Assembly (NCBI GenBank): GCA_027623875.1
Contig: JAQBUS010000078.1
Coordinates: 1-6,271 of the forward strand
Source of the DNA: Pseudomonadota bacterium
Lineage (GTDB): Bacteria > Pseudomonadota > Alphaproteobacteria > Rhodobacterales > Rhodobacteraceae
Length of the DNA stretch: 6,271 bases
Direction: 5' to 3'
Shown: positions 1-6,271 of the stretch, one piece after another
How positions within the stretch are numbered: the first letter of the stretch is position 1
How the letters are laid out: every line of letters begins with the position of its first letter
Made by a program: the position numbers and the translations under genes
The notes under the pieces: generated by a model
What the model saw: only the letters and a program-made list of their open reading frames with translations
Told to the model about the DNA's origin: nothing
Database searches by the model: none

Positions 1-3000
1 ACCAATTGATCCTATTAGAGAAGAGTCCGTAATGAGTTTGGTCTCGTTTATTGGGCCTAGACCTAATCTTTTTGATAGGGAGCATCAATCGACACAGAAG
101 AGGCTTGAGGTAAGGCAGCCAATTTTACGCAATTCTGATCTCCAGAAGATTAGAGATATTAGCGATATTGGTGACAACCAATTTGTGTCTCAAGCGCTGG
201 ATATAACCTACGATATATCTAAGGGTCCAGATGGGATGGGGCTTTGTATTGATGTGCTGTGCGAGAGAGCAGAGAAAGCTGTGCTGGGCGGTAGTAATAT
301 AATAATTTTGTCGGATAGACAGTTTTCTTCTGAAAGAGTTGCAGTACCCGCATTATTAGCTACAGCAGCAGTGCATCACCATTTGATTAGGAAAGGGCTA
401 AGAACTTCCGTAGGTTTGGTTGTGGAATCAGCCGAACCTCGTGAAGTCCACCATTTTGCAGTTCTAGCGGGTTATGGAGCTGAGGCTATTAATCCTTATT
501 TGGCTTTTGAAACAATTGCTGAAATGCACGCAAATGGATATTTTCCTAAAGAAGTAGAAGAAAAAGAAATTATTCGAAGATATATAAAGTCTATTGATAA
601 AGGGTTGCTTAAGGTCATGTCGAAGATGGGTATTTCAACTTATCAGTCATACTGTGGAGCCCAAATTTTTGATGCCATAGGTTTATCTAGCATATTTATA
701 AATAGCTATTTTACAGGGACAGCCAGCCAAATAGAGGGTGTGGGTCTTGAAGAAATAGCTAAGGAAACATTTAATAGACATAGAGACGCATATGGAGATA
801 TTCCAATACTAAAGCATTCGCTGGATGTGGGTGGTGATTACGCACTACGTCATCGCGGGGAGGCTCATGCTTGGACGTCTGATGAGGTTGCAAATCTTCA
901 GCATGCTGTTCGAGGAAATAGTCAGCAGAATTTTCGAAAATACTCAGAATCTATAAATGATAATTCAGAACGTTTATTAACTATTAGAGGTTTATTTAGA
1001 ATTAAAAGACCTGAAGAAGTTGGTCGAAAAAGTTTGAGTATTGAAAAGGTTGAATCTGCAAGAGAGCTTGTTAAGAGATTTTCAACTGGGGCCATGTCGT
1101 ACGGTTCAATTTCTGCTGAAGCCCATGAAAACTTAGCCATAGCTATGAATAGAATCGGTGGAAAATCTAATACCGGTGAAGGTGGAGAGGAACCGGAGCG
1201 TTTTATTCCTATGAAAAATGGGGACAGCAAAAGATCTGCCATAAAGCAAGTTGCATCTGGTAGGTTTGGTGTGACAACTGAGTATCTTACCAACGCAGAC
1301 ATGATTCAAATAAAAATGGCTCAGGGTGCTAAACCTGGCGAGGGAGGCCAACTTCCTGGTCATAAGGTCGACTCTGTAATTGCTAAGATAAGGCATTCCA
1401 CTCCAGGAGTCGGCTTGATTTCACCTCCACCACATCATGATATTTACTCGATTGAGGATTTAGCGCAGCTAATTTATGATTTAAAAAATGTTAACCCATT
1501 GGCTGATATCTCAGTTAAGCTTGTTTCTGAGGTTGGGGTTGGTACCGTTGCAGCGGGGGTAGCTAAGGCTCGAGCTGATCATGTAACTATTTCGGGAATG
1601 GAGGGTGGTACTGGAGCAAGTCCGTTAACCTCTATTAAGCATGCTGGTTCACCTTGGGAAATTGGACTTGCTGAGACACATCAAACACTGGTTAGGAACA
1701 AACTTAGATCTAGAATATCTGTTCAAGTTGATGGGGGGTTGAGAACTGGTCGAGATGTAGTAATTGGAGCTCTACTGGGGGCTGATGAATTTGGATTTGC
1801 TACTGCCCCACTGGTTGCTTCGGGTTGTATCATGATGCGAAAGTGCCACCTCAACACTTGCCCAGTTGGTGTGGCAACACAAGATCCAGTTTTAAGAAAA
1901 CGATTTAGCGGTCAACCTGAGCACGTAATAAATTTTTTCTTCTTTGTCGCAGAAGAGGTCAGGGAGATTATGGCTGAACTAGGTTTTGCGACATTCAATG
2001 AAATGGTTGGTCAATTAAATGTTTTAGATAAAGAGCCTGCTATTCAGCATTGGAAAGCTAAAGGATTAGATTTCTCTAAACTGTTTCTACCACCAGATGT
2101 GGGGCCCGAAATTCCGATATATCAGTGTGAAAAACAACTTCATAATATTGAAAATGTTTTGGACAGAGAGCTGATCGAAGTTGCAAAGTTAGCTATAGAA
2201 AAAAAAGAGCCAGTAAGAATTAACAAATCTATTGGAAACACCAATAGATCCACTGGAGCTATGCTATCAGGTGAGATTGTGAGTCGATATGGACATGATG
2301 GGCTTCCAGACGACACTATCCATATAAAATTCTTAGGAACAACAGGTCAGTCTTTTGGGGCTTGGCTTTGCCGTGGGGTTACGCTGGAAGTAGAAGGTGA
2401 AGGAAACGATTATGTTGGAAAAGGGCTTTCCGGGGGAAGAATTGTTATCTATCCGCCAAAGATAGCCACTCAAATCCTACCGTCTGAATCAATAATTGTT
2501 GGAAATACAGCTCTCTATGGAGCAATAGAGGGGGAATGTTATCTTCAGGGTGTTGCAGGCGAGCGGTTTGCCGTGCGTAATTCGGGAGCTTCGGCCGTGG
2601 TAGAAGGAGTTGGTGATCATGGTTGCGAGTATATGACTGGAGGTGTTGTTGCTGTTTTGGGGTACACAGGTAGAAATTTTGCTGCAGGTATGTCAGGTGG
2701 AATTGCCTATGTATTGGATGAAGATGGGACATTCGTGAATCGGTGTAACCTTGCAATGGTCGAGCTTGAACCTGTTCCAAAAGAAGATGATTTAATGGAA
2801 TCCGAGCATCACCATGGGGGAGATTTGGAGCACCATGGGAGAGTAGATGTCTCAAAAGATATGACACGGTATGACGAAGATCGCTTACGTCAATTGATTG
2901 AAAATCATTTTAAATACACAGGCTCGAGTCGAGCGGCTACAATTTTAGACCACTGGAGTGAATATAGACCAAAATTTGTAAAAGTTATGCCTACAGATTA

Positions 3001-3061
3001 TAGGAGAGCTTTGGGAGAGATTGAGTTGGCTCAGCAAGCTTCAGAAATAGCGGCTGAGTAA
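1..3061 (+). CDS. gltB: Glutamate synthase [NADPH] large (alpha) subunit, 5'-truncated by the window edge
   Basis: This subunit of cytoplasmic glutamate synthase makes L-glutamate from 2-oxoglutarate and ammonia released from glutamine. The frame is open to the left edge: bases 2-31 read PIDPIREESV directly before the Met codon at 32, and this run is the usual lead-in to the central domain. The Met at 32 is therefore internal. About 1,019 residues are visible against roughly 1,500 for the family, so the N-terminal glutamine amidotransferase domain with its Cys nucleophile lies outside the window. Visible in order are the end of the central domain (about 2-750), the FMN-binding synthase domain (about 900-2010) and the GXGXG beta-helix domain (about 2210-2740). 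The synthase domain contains FSTGAMSYGSIS at 1079 and GEGGQLPGHK at 1337. Three cysteines spaced C-x5-C-x4-C (codons at 1826, 1844 and 1859) are the 3Fe-4S ligands. No frameshift is seen, and gltD follows after 29 bases. Confidence 0.97.
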   Translation, partial: PIDPIREESVMSLVSFIGPRPNLFDREHQSTQKRLEVRQPILRNSDLQKIRDISDIGDNQFVSQALDITYDISKGPDGMGLCIDVLCERAEKAVLGGSNIIILSDRQFSSERVAVPALLATAAVHHHLIRKGLRTSVGLVVESAEPREVHHFAVLAGYGAEAINPYLAFETIAEMHANGYFPKEVEEKEIIRRYIKSIDKGLLKVMSKMGISTYQSYCGAQIFDAIGLSSIFINSYFTGTASQIEGVGLEEIAKETFNRHRDAYGDIPILKHSLDVGGDYALRHRGEAHAWTSDEVANLQHAVRGNSQQNFRKYSESINDNSERLLTIRGLFRIKRPEEVGRKSLSIEKVESARELVKRFSTGAMSYGSISAEAHENLAIAMNRIGGKSNTGEGGEEPERFIPMKNGDSKRSAIKQVASGRFGVTTEYLTNADMIQIKMAQGAKPGEGGQLPGHKVDSVIAKIRHSTPGVGLISPPPHHDIYSIEDLAQLIYDLKNVNPLADISVKLVSEVGVGTVAAGVAKARADHVTISGMEGGTGASPLTSIKHAGSPWEIGLAETHQTLVRNKLRSRISVQVDGGLRTGRDVVIGALLGADEFGFATAPLVASGCIMMRKCHLNTCPVGVATQDPVLRKRFSGQPEHVINFFFFVAEEVREIMAELGFATFNEMVGQLNVLDKEPAIQHWKAKGLDFSKLFLPPDVGPEIPIYQCEKQLHNIENVLDRELIEVAKLAIEKKEPVRINKSIGNTNRSTGAMLSGEIVSRYGHDGLPDDTIHIKFLGTTGQSFGAWLCRGVTLEVEGEGNDYVGKGLSGGRIVIYPPKIATQILPSESIIVGNTALYGAIEGECYLQGVAGERFAVRNSGASAVVEGVGDHGCEYMTGGVVAVLGYTGRNFAAGMSGGIAYVLDEDGTFVNRCNLAMVELEPVPKEDDLMESEHHHGGDLEHHGRVDVSKDMTRYDEDRLRQLIENHFKYTGSSRAATILDHWSEYRPKFVKVMPTDYRRALGEIELAQQASEIAAE

Positions 3062-3077
3062 AATGACAAAAGTTTTT

Positions 3078-3081
3078 GGAG
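3078..3081 (+). promoter_or_regulatory. Ribosome binding site of gltD
   Basis: GGAG lies 9 bases before the ATG at 3091, inside the 29-base gap after the gltB stop. It supports independent translation initiation of gltD on a shared gltBD message. No promoter-like pair or hairpin is seen in the gap, which fits co-transcription. Confidence 0.75.
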
Positions 3082-3090
3082 TAAATAATA

Positions 3091-4524
3091 ATGGGTAAGG
3101 TAACTGGATTTATGGAGATTGACCGCCAGGAGCGTAAATATCTTCCTGCGGCAGATAGGATCAGAAACTTCAATGAGTTTGTGATACAACTTCCAGAACA
3201 AACTTTGAGAGATCAAGCTAGTCGGTGTATGGATTGTGGGATTCCGTTTTGTCACGATGTTAAGGGCCTAAAGGGATGTCCAGTAAACAACCAGATTCCA
3301 GATTGGAATGATTTGGTTTATAGGGGCAAGTGGGAACAAGCTGCCAAGGATCTACACTCTACAAATAATTTCCCAGAGTTTACAGGAAGGGTCTGTCCCG
3401 CTCCTTGTGAGGCATCTTGTACTTTAAATATTACTGATAGTCCCGTAACAATTAAGTCAATTGAGTGTGCCATTGTTGATAAGGCTTGGGAAAACGGTTG
3501 GGTTGTAGCTCAAGTACCGAATAAAAAAACTGGAAAGAAAATTGCAATAATTGGATCAGGTCCTGCTGGAATGGCTGCGGCACAGCAACTAGCAAGGGTT
3601 GGTCATGATGTTCATTTATATGAAAAAAACAATAAAGCTGGCGGTCTTCTGAGGTATGGGATTCCTGATTTCAAGATGGAAAAGACCCATATAGACCGTC
3701 GGGTGGAACAAATGAGTCAAGAAGGCGTTGTTTTTCATACGGGAATAAACGTTGGTAAGGATATTAGTGTTTTAGAGATTAGAGATAGTCACGACGCGGT
3801 AATTATGTCTGGTGGAGCAGAAAAACCTAGAGATCTACCCATAGAAGGTCGAGATTTACTAGGGGTTCATTATGCAATGGAGTTCCTTCCTCAACAAAAT
3901 AGGAGAGTTGGAAAAGAGATTAGTGAAGGTGCTGAAGATATTTTAGCTAGTGGGAAACATGTAGTTGTAATCGGTGGTGGTGATACTGGATCAGATTGTA
4001 TAGGAACCTCCATTAGGCAGGGTGCTCTTTCTGTAACTCAGTTGGAGATTATGCCAGCTCCCCCTGAACGAGAGCAAAAGTTAGTTACATGGCCTAACTG
4101 GCCATTAAAAATGAGGACGTCCTCTAGTCAAGAAGAAGGCGCAGAGCGAGAATTTTCTGTGATGACTAAACATTTTGAAGGCATAGATGGGCAAGTTAAG
4201 AAGCTTCATTGCCTAAAGGTAGACGAAAAATTCCAACCTATTAAGGATAGCGAATTCGTCTTAAAATGTGATCTTGTTTTGTTGGCTATGGGGTTCGTAT
4301 CACCAGTTGAACCTGGCATGATTGAGTCGTCCGGTGTCCAGCTAGATGAGCGTAAAAATGTTAATGCAGATACAACTAATTATAAAACAAACCAGGAAAA
4401 AATTTGGGTAGCCGGTGATATGCGTCGAGGCCAGTCTTTAGTTGTTTGGGCAATACGCGAGGGGCGCCAATGTGCACAAGCAGTAGATAAAGCATTAATG
4501 GGTTCAACTGTTTTACCACGATAA
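3091..4524 (+). CDS. gltD: Glutamate synthase [NADPH] small (beta) subunit
   Basis: This subunit oxidises NADPH on FAD and passes electrons through iron-sulfur clusters to the FMN of GltB. The 477-residue length is normal for the family. The N-terminal ferredoxin-like part has C46, C49, C54 and C63 and then C102, C106 and C110, the cysteine-rich pattern that holds the 4Fe-4S clusters. The FAD dinucleotide-binding motif GSGPAG is at residues 155-160, followed by the GGLLRYGIPDFKM stretch typical of GltD-like reductases. A second motif, GGGDTG at 295-300, is the NADPH-binding Rossmann site. The C-terminal AGDMRRGQSLVVWAIREG from residue 441 is the conserved FAD-contacting end. The start at 3091 has a good Shine-Dalgarno and the expected N-terminus. 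Homologous beta-subunit modules occur in other oxidoreductases such as dihydropyrimidine dehydrogenase, but the place directly after gltB settles the role. The gene ends 4 bases from an oppositely oriented gene. Confidence 0.97.
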   Translation: MGKVTGFMEIDRQERKYLPAADRIRNFNEFVIQLPEQTLRDQASRCMDCGIPFCHDVKGLKGCPVNNQIPDWNDLVYRGKWEQAAKDLHSTNNFPEFTGRVCPAPCEASCTLNITDSPVTIKSIECAIVDKAWENGWVVAQVPNKKTGKKIAIIGSGPAGMAAAQQLARVGHDVHLYEKNNKAGGLLRYGIPDFKMEKTHIDRRVEQMSQEGVVFHTGINVGKDISVLEIRDSHDAVIMSGGAEKPRDLPIEGRDLLGVHYAMEFLPQQNRRVGKEISEGAEDILASGKHVVVIGGGDTGSDCIGTSIRQGALSVTQLEIMPAPPEREQKLVTWPNWPLKMRTSSSQEEGAEREFSVMTKHFEGIDGQVKKLHCLKVDEKFQPIKDSEFVLKCDLVLLAMGFVSPVEPGMIESSGVQLDERKNVNADTTNYKTNQEKIWVAGDMRRGQSLVVWAIREGRQCAQAVDKALMGSTVLPR

Positions 4525-4528
4525 TTTT

Positions 4529-5476
4529 TTAGTGCTTTTGCTGCCAAAAACTTCCCGCTTCCTCTCTAGCCAGGATAAGATGGTAGACCAAACGATTTAT
4601 TGGTGCCTGGATATTAAGGTTTTCTGCTTCTCGTAAGATAAACCCATTTAGAGAATCTATTTCTGTTGTTCTACCACTTTGAATATCTTGCAACATTGAG
4701 GGTTTGTGAAACTTGTGTTTTGAACAGGCAAAATCAATTAATTCATGAACTTTTTGAGCATCTATGTTTATCATTTTTGCAACAGCTACACGTATTGCTT
4801 CGTCAGCCAGCTCATGGACGAGTGTTTTTAATTCTGGGTAAGCCTCTATTAAACCAGGAGGTCCGTTGATAAGAGCGGAAACCCCATTCATTGCTACATT
4901 GAAACATGCTTTTTGCCAAACAGGCAGCGCCGGGTTTTTTACCAATTCGATATCAAAACCTGCAAGTTTTAGATCTTGATGAATCACTTTACTTATAGCT
5001 ATGTCAGCCGAATTTTCTGAGCCAAACCATGTATGATTTTTACCTTCCGATTTAACGTGCCCTGGTTTGAGAAGTGTTGCTGGGAGCATTGTAACTCCAT
5101 ATAATATTGGAGATTTTGGTAATAGTTTACTTAGCGTATTAGCGTTACCTAGCCCATTTTGAAGTGTAAGATAGGTTGTTTTTAAGCTCATGTTTGGGAT
5201 TACACCTTTTATCGCCTTCAGTGTTTGGTGAGTTTTTGTAAAGACCATTACAACGCGAGCATTCAGAGCCTCTACGGGTAGACCTGTTTTTGGAAAGCAG
5301 TGTATAGTTTTTTTATCTAGTTCAAGTATTAGCCCATTTTTTTTTACTGCTTTACTGGTTTCCGATGTGCTGTTTATGAGTTGCACCTTCTTACCTGCTT
5401 TAGATAGTAAGCCACCAAAAACACAGCCTACTGCCCCTGCGCCTAGAATTAAATAGTCACAATCAAATTCTGACAT
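4529..5476 (-). CDS. Ketopantoate reductase (PanE/ApbA) family protein
   Basis: The predicted cytoplasmic 315-residue NAD(P)H-dependent reductase resembles 2-dehydropantoate 2-reductase, which makes pantoate for coenzyme A synthesis. The N-terminal Rossmann motif GAGAVG is at residues 12-17, followed by the TLQNGLGN segment (N107). The C-terminal helical domain has WQKACFNVAMN with K189, N193 and N197, and PSMLQDI...GRTTEID with S260 and E272. From memory of E. coli PanE these match K176, N180, N184, S244 and E256, with identical spacing within each group, so the protein looks catalytically competent. The frame is open upstream to a GTG at 5542, which would give 337 residues. The ATG at 5476 is preferred because AGGAGA precedes it by 6 bases and the Rossmann fold begins just after it. 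No panB or panC gene is in view, and the family includes many paralogues with other 2-keto acid or unknown substrates, so no gene symbol is given. Confidence 0.88.
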   Translation of the reverse strand: MSEFDCDYLILGAGAVGCVFGGLLSKAGKKVQLINSTSETSKAVKKNGLILELDKKTIHCFPKTGLPVEALNARVVMVFTKTHQTLKAIKGVIPNMSLKTTYLTLQNGLGNANTLSKLLPKSPILYGVTMLPATLLKPGHVKSEGKNHTWFGSENSADIAISKVIHQDLKLAGFDIELVKNPALPVWQKACFNVAMNGVSALINGPPGLIEAYPELKTLVHELADEAIRVAVAKMINIDAQKVHELIDFACSKHKFHKPSMLQDIQSGRTTEIDSLNGFILREAENLNIQAPINRLVYHLILAREEAGSFWQQKH

Positions 5477-5482
5477 GAATGC

Positions 5483-5488
5483 TCTCCT
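5483..5488 (-). promoter_or_regulatory. Ribosome binding site of the ketopantoate reductase-family gene
   Basis: Read on the minus strand this is AGGAGA, 6 bases before the ATG at 5476-5474. It decides the start: the longer GTG start at 5542 has no comparable purine-rich site before it. Confidence 0.8.
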
Positions 5489-5503
5489 ATATACCAGTGT
5501 GTT

Positions 5504-5532
5504 ATGAGAGGTTAAAACCCATGTTTTGACAA
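5504..5532 (-). promoter_or_regulatory. Weak candidate promoter for the ketopantoate reductase-family gene
   Basis: On the minus strand TTGTCA (5527-5532, 5 of 6 matches to the -35 consensus) is followed after 17 bases by TCTCAT (5504-5509, 4 of 6 to the -10 consensus, lacking the important second-position A). Transcription would begin roughly 20-30 bases before the ATG at 5476, leaving room for the ribosome binding site. The match is modest and AT-rich DNA gives many chance hits. Confidence 0.3.
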
Positions 5533-5566
5533 GCCTTACCACAAACTTATCTGTCCACTTGCTGGG

Positions 5567-5586
5567 AAAGGTTTTTATAAGCCTTT
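5567..5586. repeat. Imperfect 20-bp inverted repeat in the divergent intergenic region
   Basis: AAAGG at 5567-5571 pairs with CCTTT at 5582-5586, and three of the five inner pairs also match, giving 8 of 10 complementary pairs around a TTTTTATAAG centre. It sits midway between the two divergent genes and outside both candidate promoters. It could be a regulator binding site. It is AT-rich enough that chance is not excluded. Confidence 0.35.
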
Positions 5587-5610
5587 ATTTAAGTTTGGTT
5601 CAGGGTATAG

Positions 5611-5621
5611 TTAAGTCTTAA
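5611..5621. repeat. Perfect 11-bp odd-centred palindrome overlapping the candidate -35
   Basis: TTAAG-T-CTTAA is a perfect palindrome around one central base. Its left half covers the putative -35 hexamer of the rightward promoter, so a protein bound here would block RNA polymerase. Its low complexity keeps confidence modest. Confidence 0.35.
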
Positions 5622-5639
5622 AAAGTTTTTATATATAAT
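5611..5639 (+). promoter_or_regulatory. Candidate promoter for the class II aldolase/adducin-like gene
   Basis: A consensus -10 TATAAT is at 5634-5639. A weak -35, TTAAGT at 5611-5616 (3 of 6), lies upstream with an optimal 17-base spacer. Initiation about 7 bases after the -10 would give a leader of roughly 15 bases that still holds the ribosome binding site at 5650-5654. The -10 stands in a TA-rich run, so its exact position is uncertain. Confidence 0.5.
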
Positions 5640-5649
5640 ATTTTTATTC

Positions 5650-5654
5650 GAGGG
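5650..5654 (+). promoter_or_regulatory. Ribosome binding site of the class II aldolase/adducin-like gene
   Basis: GAGGG stands 7 bases before the ATG at 5662, supporting that start codon. Confidence 0.7.
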
Positions 5655-5661
5655 ATAAATT

Positions 5662-6271
5662 ATGGATGATGCTACAGCTAGTGCTCACGTAAATTCAGAG
5701 GCTGATTTTTTTAAGTCTAAAGCGCCTAATGGTATAAGCGATGTTGAGTGGCAAGCTCGATTAGAATTAGCAGCATGTTATAGAATGGTCGCACATTATG
5801 GTTGGACCAGTGTGGTGTATAACCATATCACTTTACGTATTCCTGATACAGATGACTTTTTAATAAACCCTTTTGGTTTACGTTATGACGAAATTCAAGC
5901 AAGCAACCTTATTAAAATTGATATTGATGGAAATAAGAAGTCCGATAGCCCGTGGCCTGTAAATGCAGCTGGTTATTATATTCATTCCACGATTCATAAG
6001 GCGAGGCCTGATCTCCACTGTATAATTCATACACACGAGCCAATCTCTCAAGCTCTTTGCGCAACAAGCAGCCCATCAATTCCGGTTACACAAGAAGGAT
6101 GTCAATTTTATGAGAGAGTTGGCTACCACGACTTTAGAGGTATAGTTCTTGATGGCACCGAGGGTCCCCAGATTATTGAGGCGCTTGGCAATGAAAATCA
6201 TACGCTGGTATTAAGAAACCACGGAATGATAACGGCTGGATCAAATTGTGCTTGGGCTTTCGTTAGGCATT
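5662..6271 (+). CDS. Class II aldolase/adducin family protein, 3'-truncated by the window edge
   Basis: The open frame runs from the ATG at 5662 through the right edge without a stop, giving 203 residues of a family usually near 250, so about 50 are missing. After a poorly conserved head of about 27 residues the class II aldolase/adducin domain begins. Visible landmarks are INPFGL at 68-73, HSTIHKARPDLHCIIHTHEP at 108-127, YHDFRGIVLD at 155-164 and LRNHGMITAG at 184-193. H123, H125 and H187 match the three zinc-ligand histidines. The glutamate just before the first helix of the HxH region in classical aldolases such as L-fuculose-phosphate aldolase is absent; the local sequence is VNAAGYYIH with Gly104 at that place, resembling eukaryotic adducin head domains. 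The usual GGN loop reads VYNHIT at 52-57. Metal binding is likely, but the reaction and substrate cannot be told. It is transcribed divergently from the reductase gene. Confidence 0.88.
   Translation, partial: MDDATASAHVNSEADFFKSKAPNGISDVEWQARLELAACYRMVAHYGWTSVVYNHITLRIPDTDDFLINPFGLRYDEIQASNLIKIDIDGNKKSDSPWPVNAAGYYIHSTIHKARPDLHCIIHTHEPISQALCATSSPSIPVTQEGCQFYERVGYHDFRGIVLDGTEGPQIIEALGNENHTLVLRNHGMITAGSNCAWAFVRH

Noticed and set aside
922..1396. Minus-strand open frames of 126 and 87 codons inside gltB
   Set aside because: They lie opposite strongly conserved GltB sequence, overlap each other, lack convincing ribosome binding sites and show no recognisable domain.
2445..2867. Minus-strand open frame of 140 codons inside gltB
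   Set aside because: The His-, Leu- and Gln-rich composition is the antisense reading of the conserved GXGXG domain. No start signal or family resemblance is seen.
3063..3098. An 11-codon mini-ORF beginning one base after the gltB stop and overlapping the gltD start
   Set aside because: It has no good Shine-Dalgarno and no leader-peptide features such as repeated regulatory codons. Chance is the simpler explanation.
2991..3255. Two short minus-strand open frames across the gltB-gltD junction
   Set aside because: They overlap each other and both real genes, and their composition is what antisense reading of the genes would give.
4505..4531. Possible terminator hairpin (GGT...ACC) before a T run at the gltD end
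   Set aside because: Only about three base pairs can form, too weak for an intrinsic terminator.
4666..4869. Plus-strand open frame of 67 codons inside the reductase gene
   Set aside because: It is antisense to a gene with all its catalytic residues conserved, and it has no ribosome binding site or recognisable domain.
5526..5531. Perfect -35 consensus TTGACA on the plus strand
   Set aside because: No acceptable -10 hexamer lies 16-18 bases downstream, and it is more than 100 bases from the plus-strand gene.
5477..5542. N-terminal extension of the reductase to a GTG at 5542
   Set aside because: The extra 22 residues precede the family N-terminus, have no Shine-Dalgarno before the GTG and would cover the candidate promoter. 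The ATG at 5476 has AGGAGA at the right distance.
1..6271. Search for a mobile element, CRISPR array, RNA gene, toxin-antitoxin or defence system
   Set aside because: No direct repeat arrays, transposase-like sequence, tRNA-like fold or small gene pair was seen. All coding space is explained by four metabolic-type genes.

Overview
The window is an AT-rich bacterial chromosomal segment (about 40% G+C, estimated by eye from a few lines) carrying four protein-coding genes, two of them cut by the window edges. The GltB and GltD sequences resemble, from memory, the NADPH-dependent glutamate synthase of Alphaproteobacteria. The low G+C suggests one of the AT-rich, possibly marine, alphaproteobacterial lineages. 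That placement is inference, because no rRNA or tRNA is present to anchor it.

Layout: (1) Bases 1-3061, plus strand: the 3' two-thirds of gltB, the glutamate synthase large subunit. Its reading frame is open through the left edge, so the ATG at 32 is an internal methionine and not a start. (2) Bases 3091-4524, plus strand: complete gltD, the small subunit, 29 bases downstream and almost certainly co-transcribed. (3) Bases 4529-5476, minus strand: a complete 315-residue ketopantoate reductase (PanE/ApbA) family protein, convergent with gltD and only 4 bases from it. (4) Bases 5477-5661: a 185-bp divergent intergenic region with a plausible plus-strand promoter, a weak minus-strand promoter and two inverted repeats. 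(5) Bases 5662 to the right edge, plus strand: the first 203 residues of a class II aldolase/adducin-domain protein. It has the three metal-ligand histidines but no glutamate where the classical aldolases have their catalytic one.

GltB and GltD together turn glutamine plus 2-oxoglutarate into two glutamates, the second half of the GS-GOGAT route of ammonium assimilation. The right half holds a divergent pair, a reductase of 2-keto acids or a related substrate and an adducin-like metal-dependent protein. They may share regulation and possibly a small-molecule pathway, but nothing in the window fixes their substrates.

I found no mobile element, CRISPR array, RNA gene, phage gene or defence system. 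The window is mainly ordinary metabolism. The most open questions are the chemistry of the adducin-like protein and the true substrate of the reductase.
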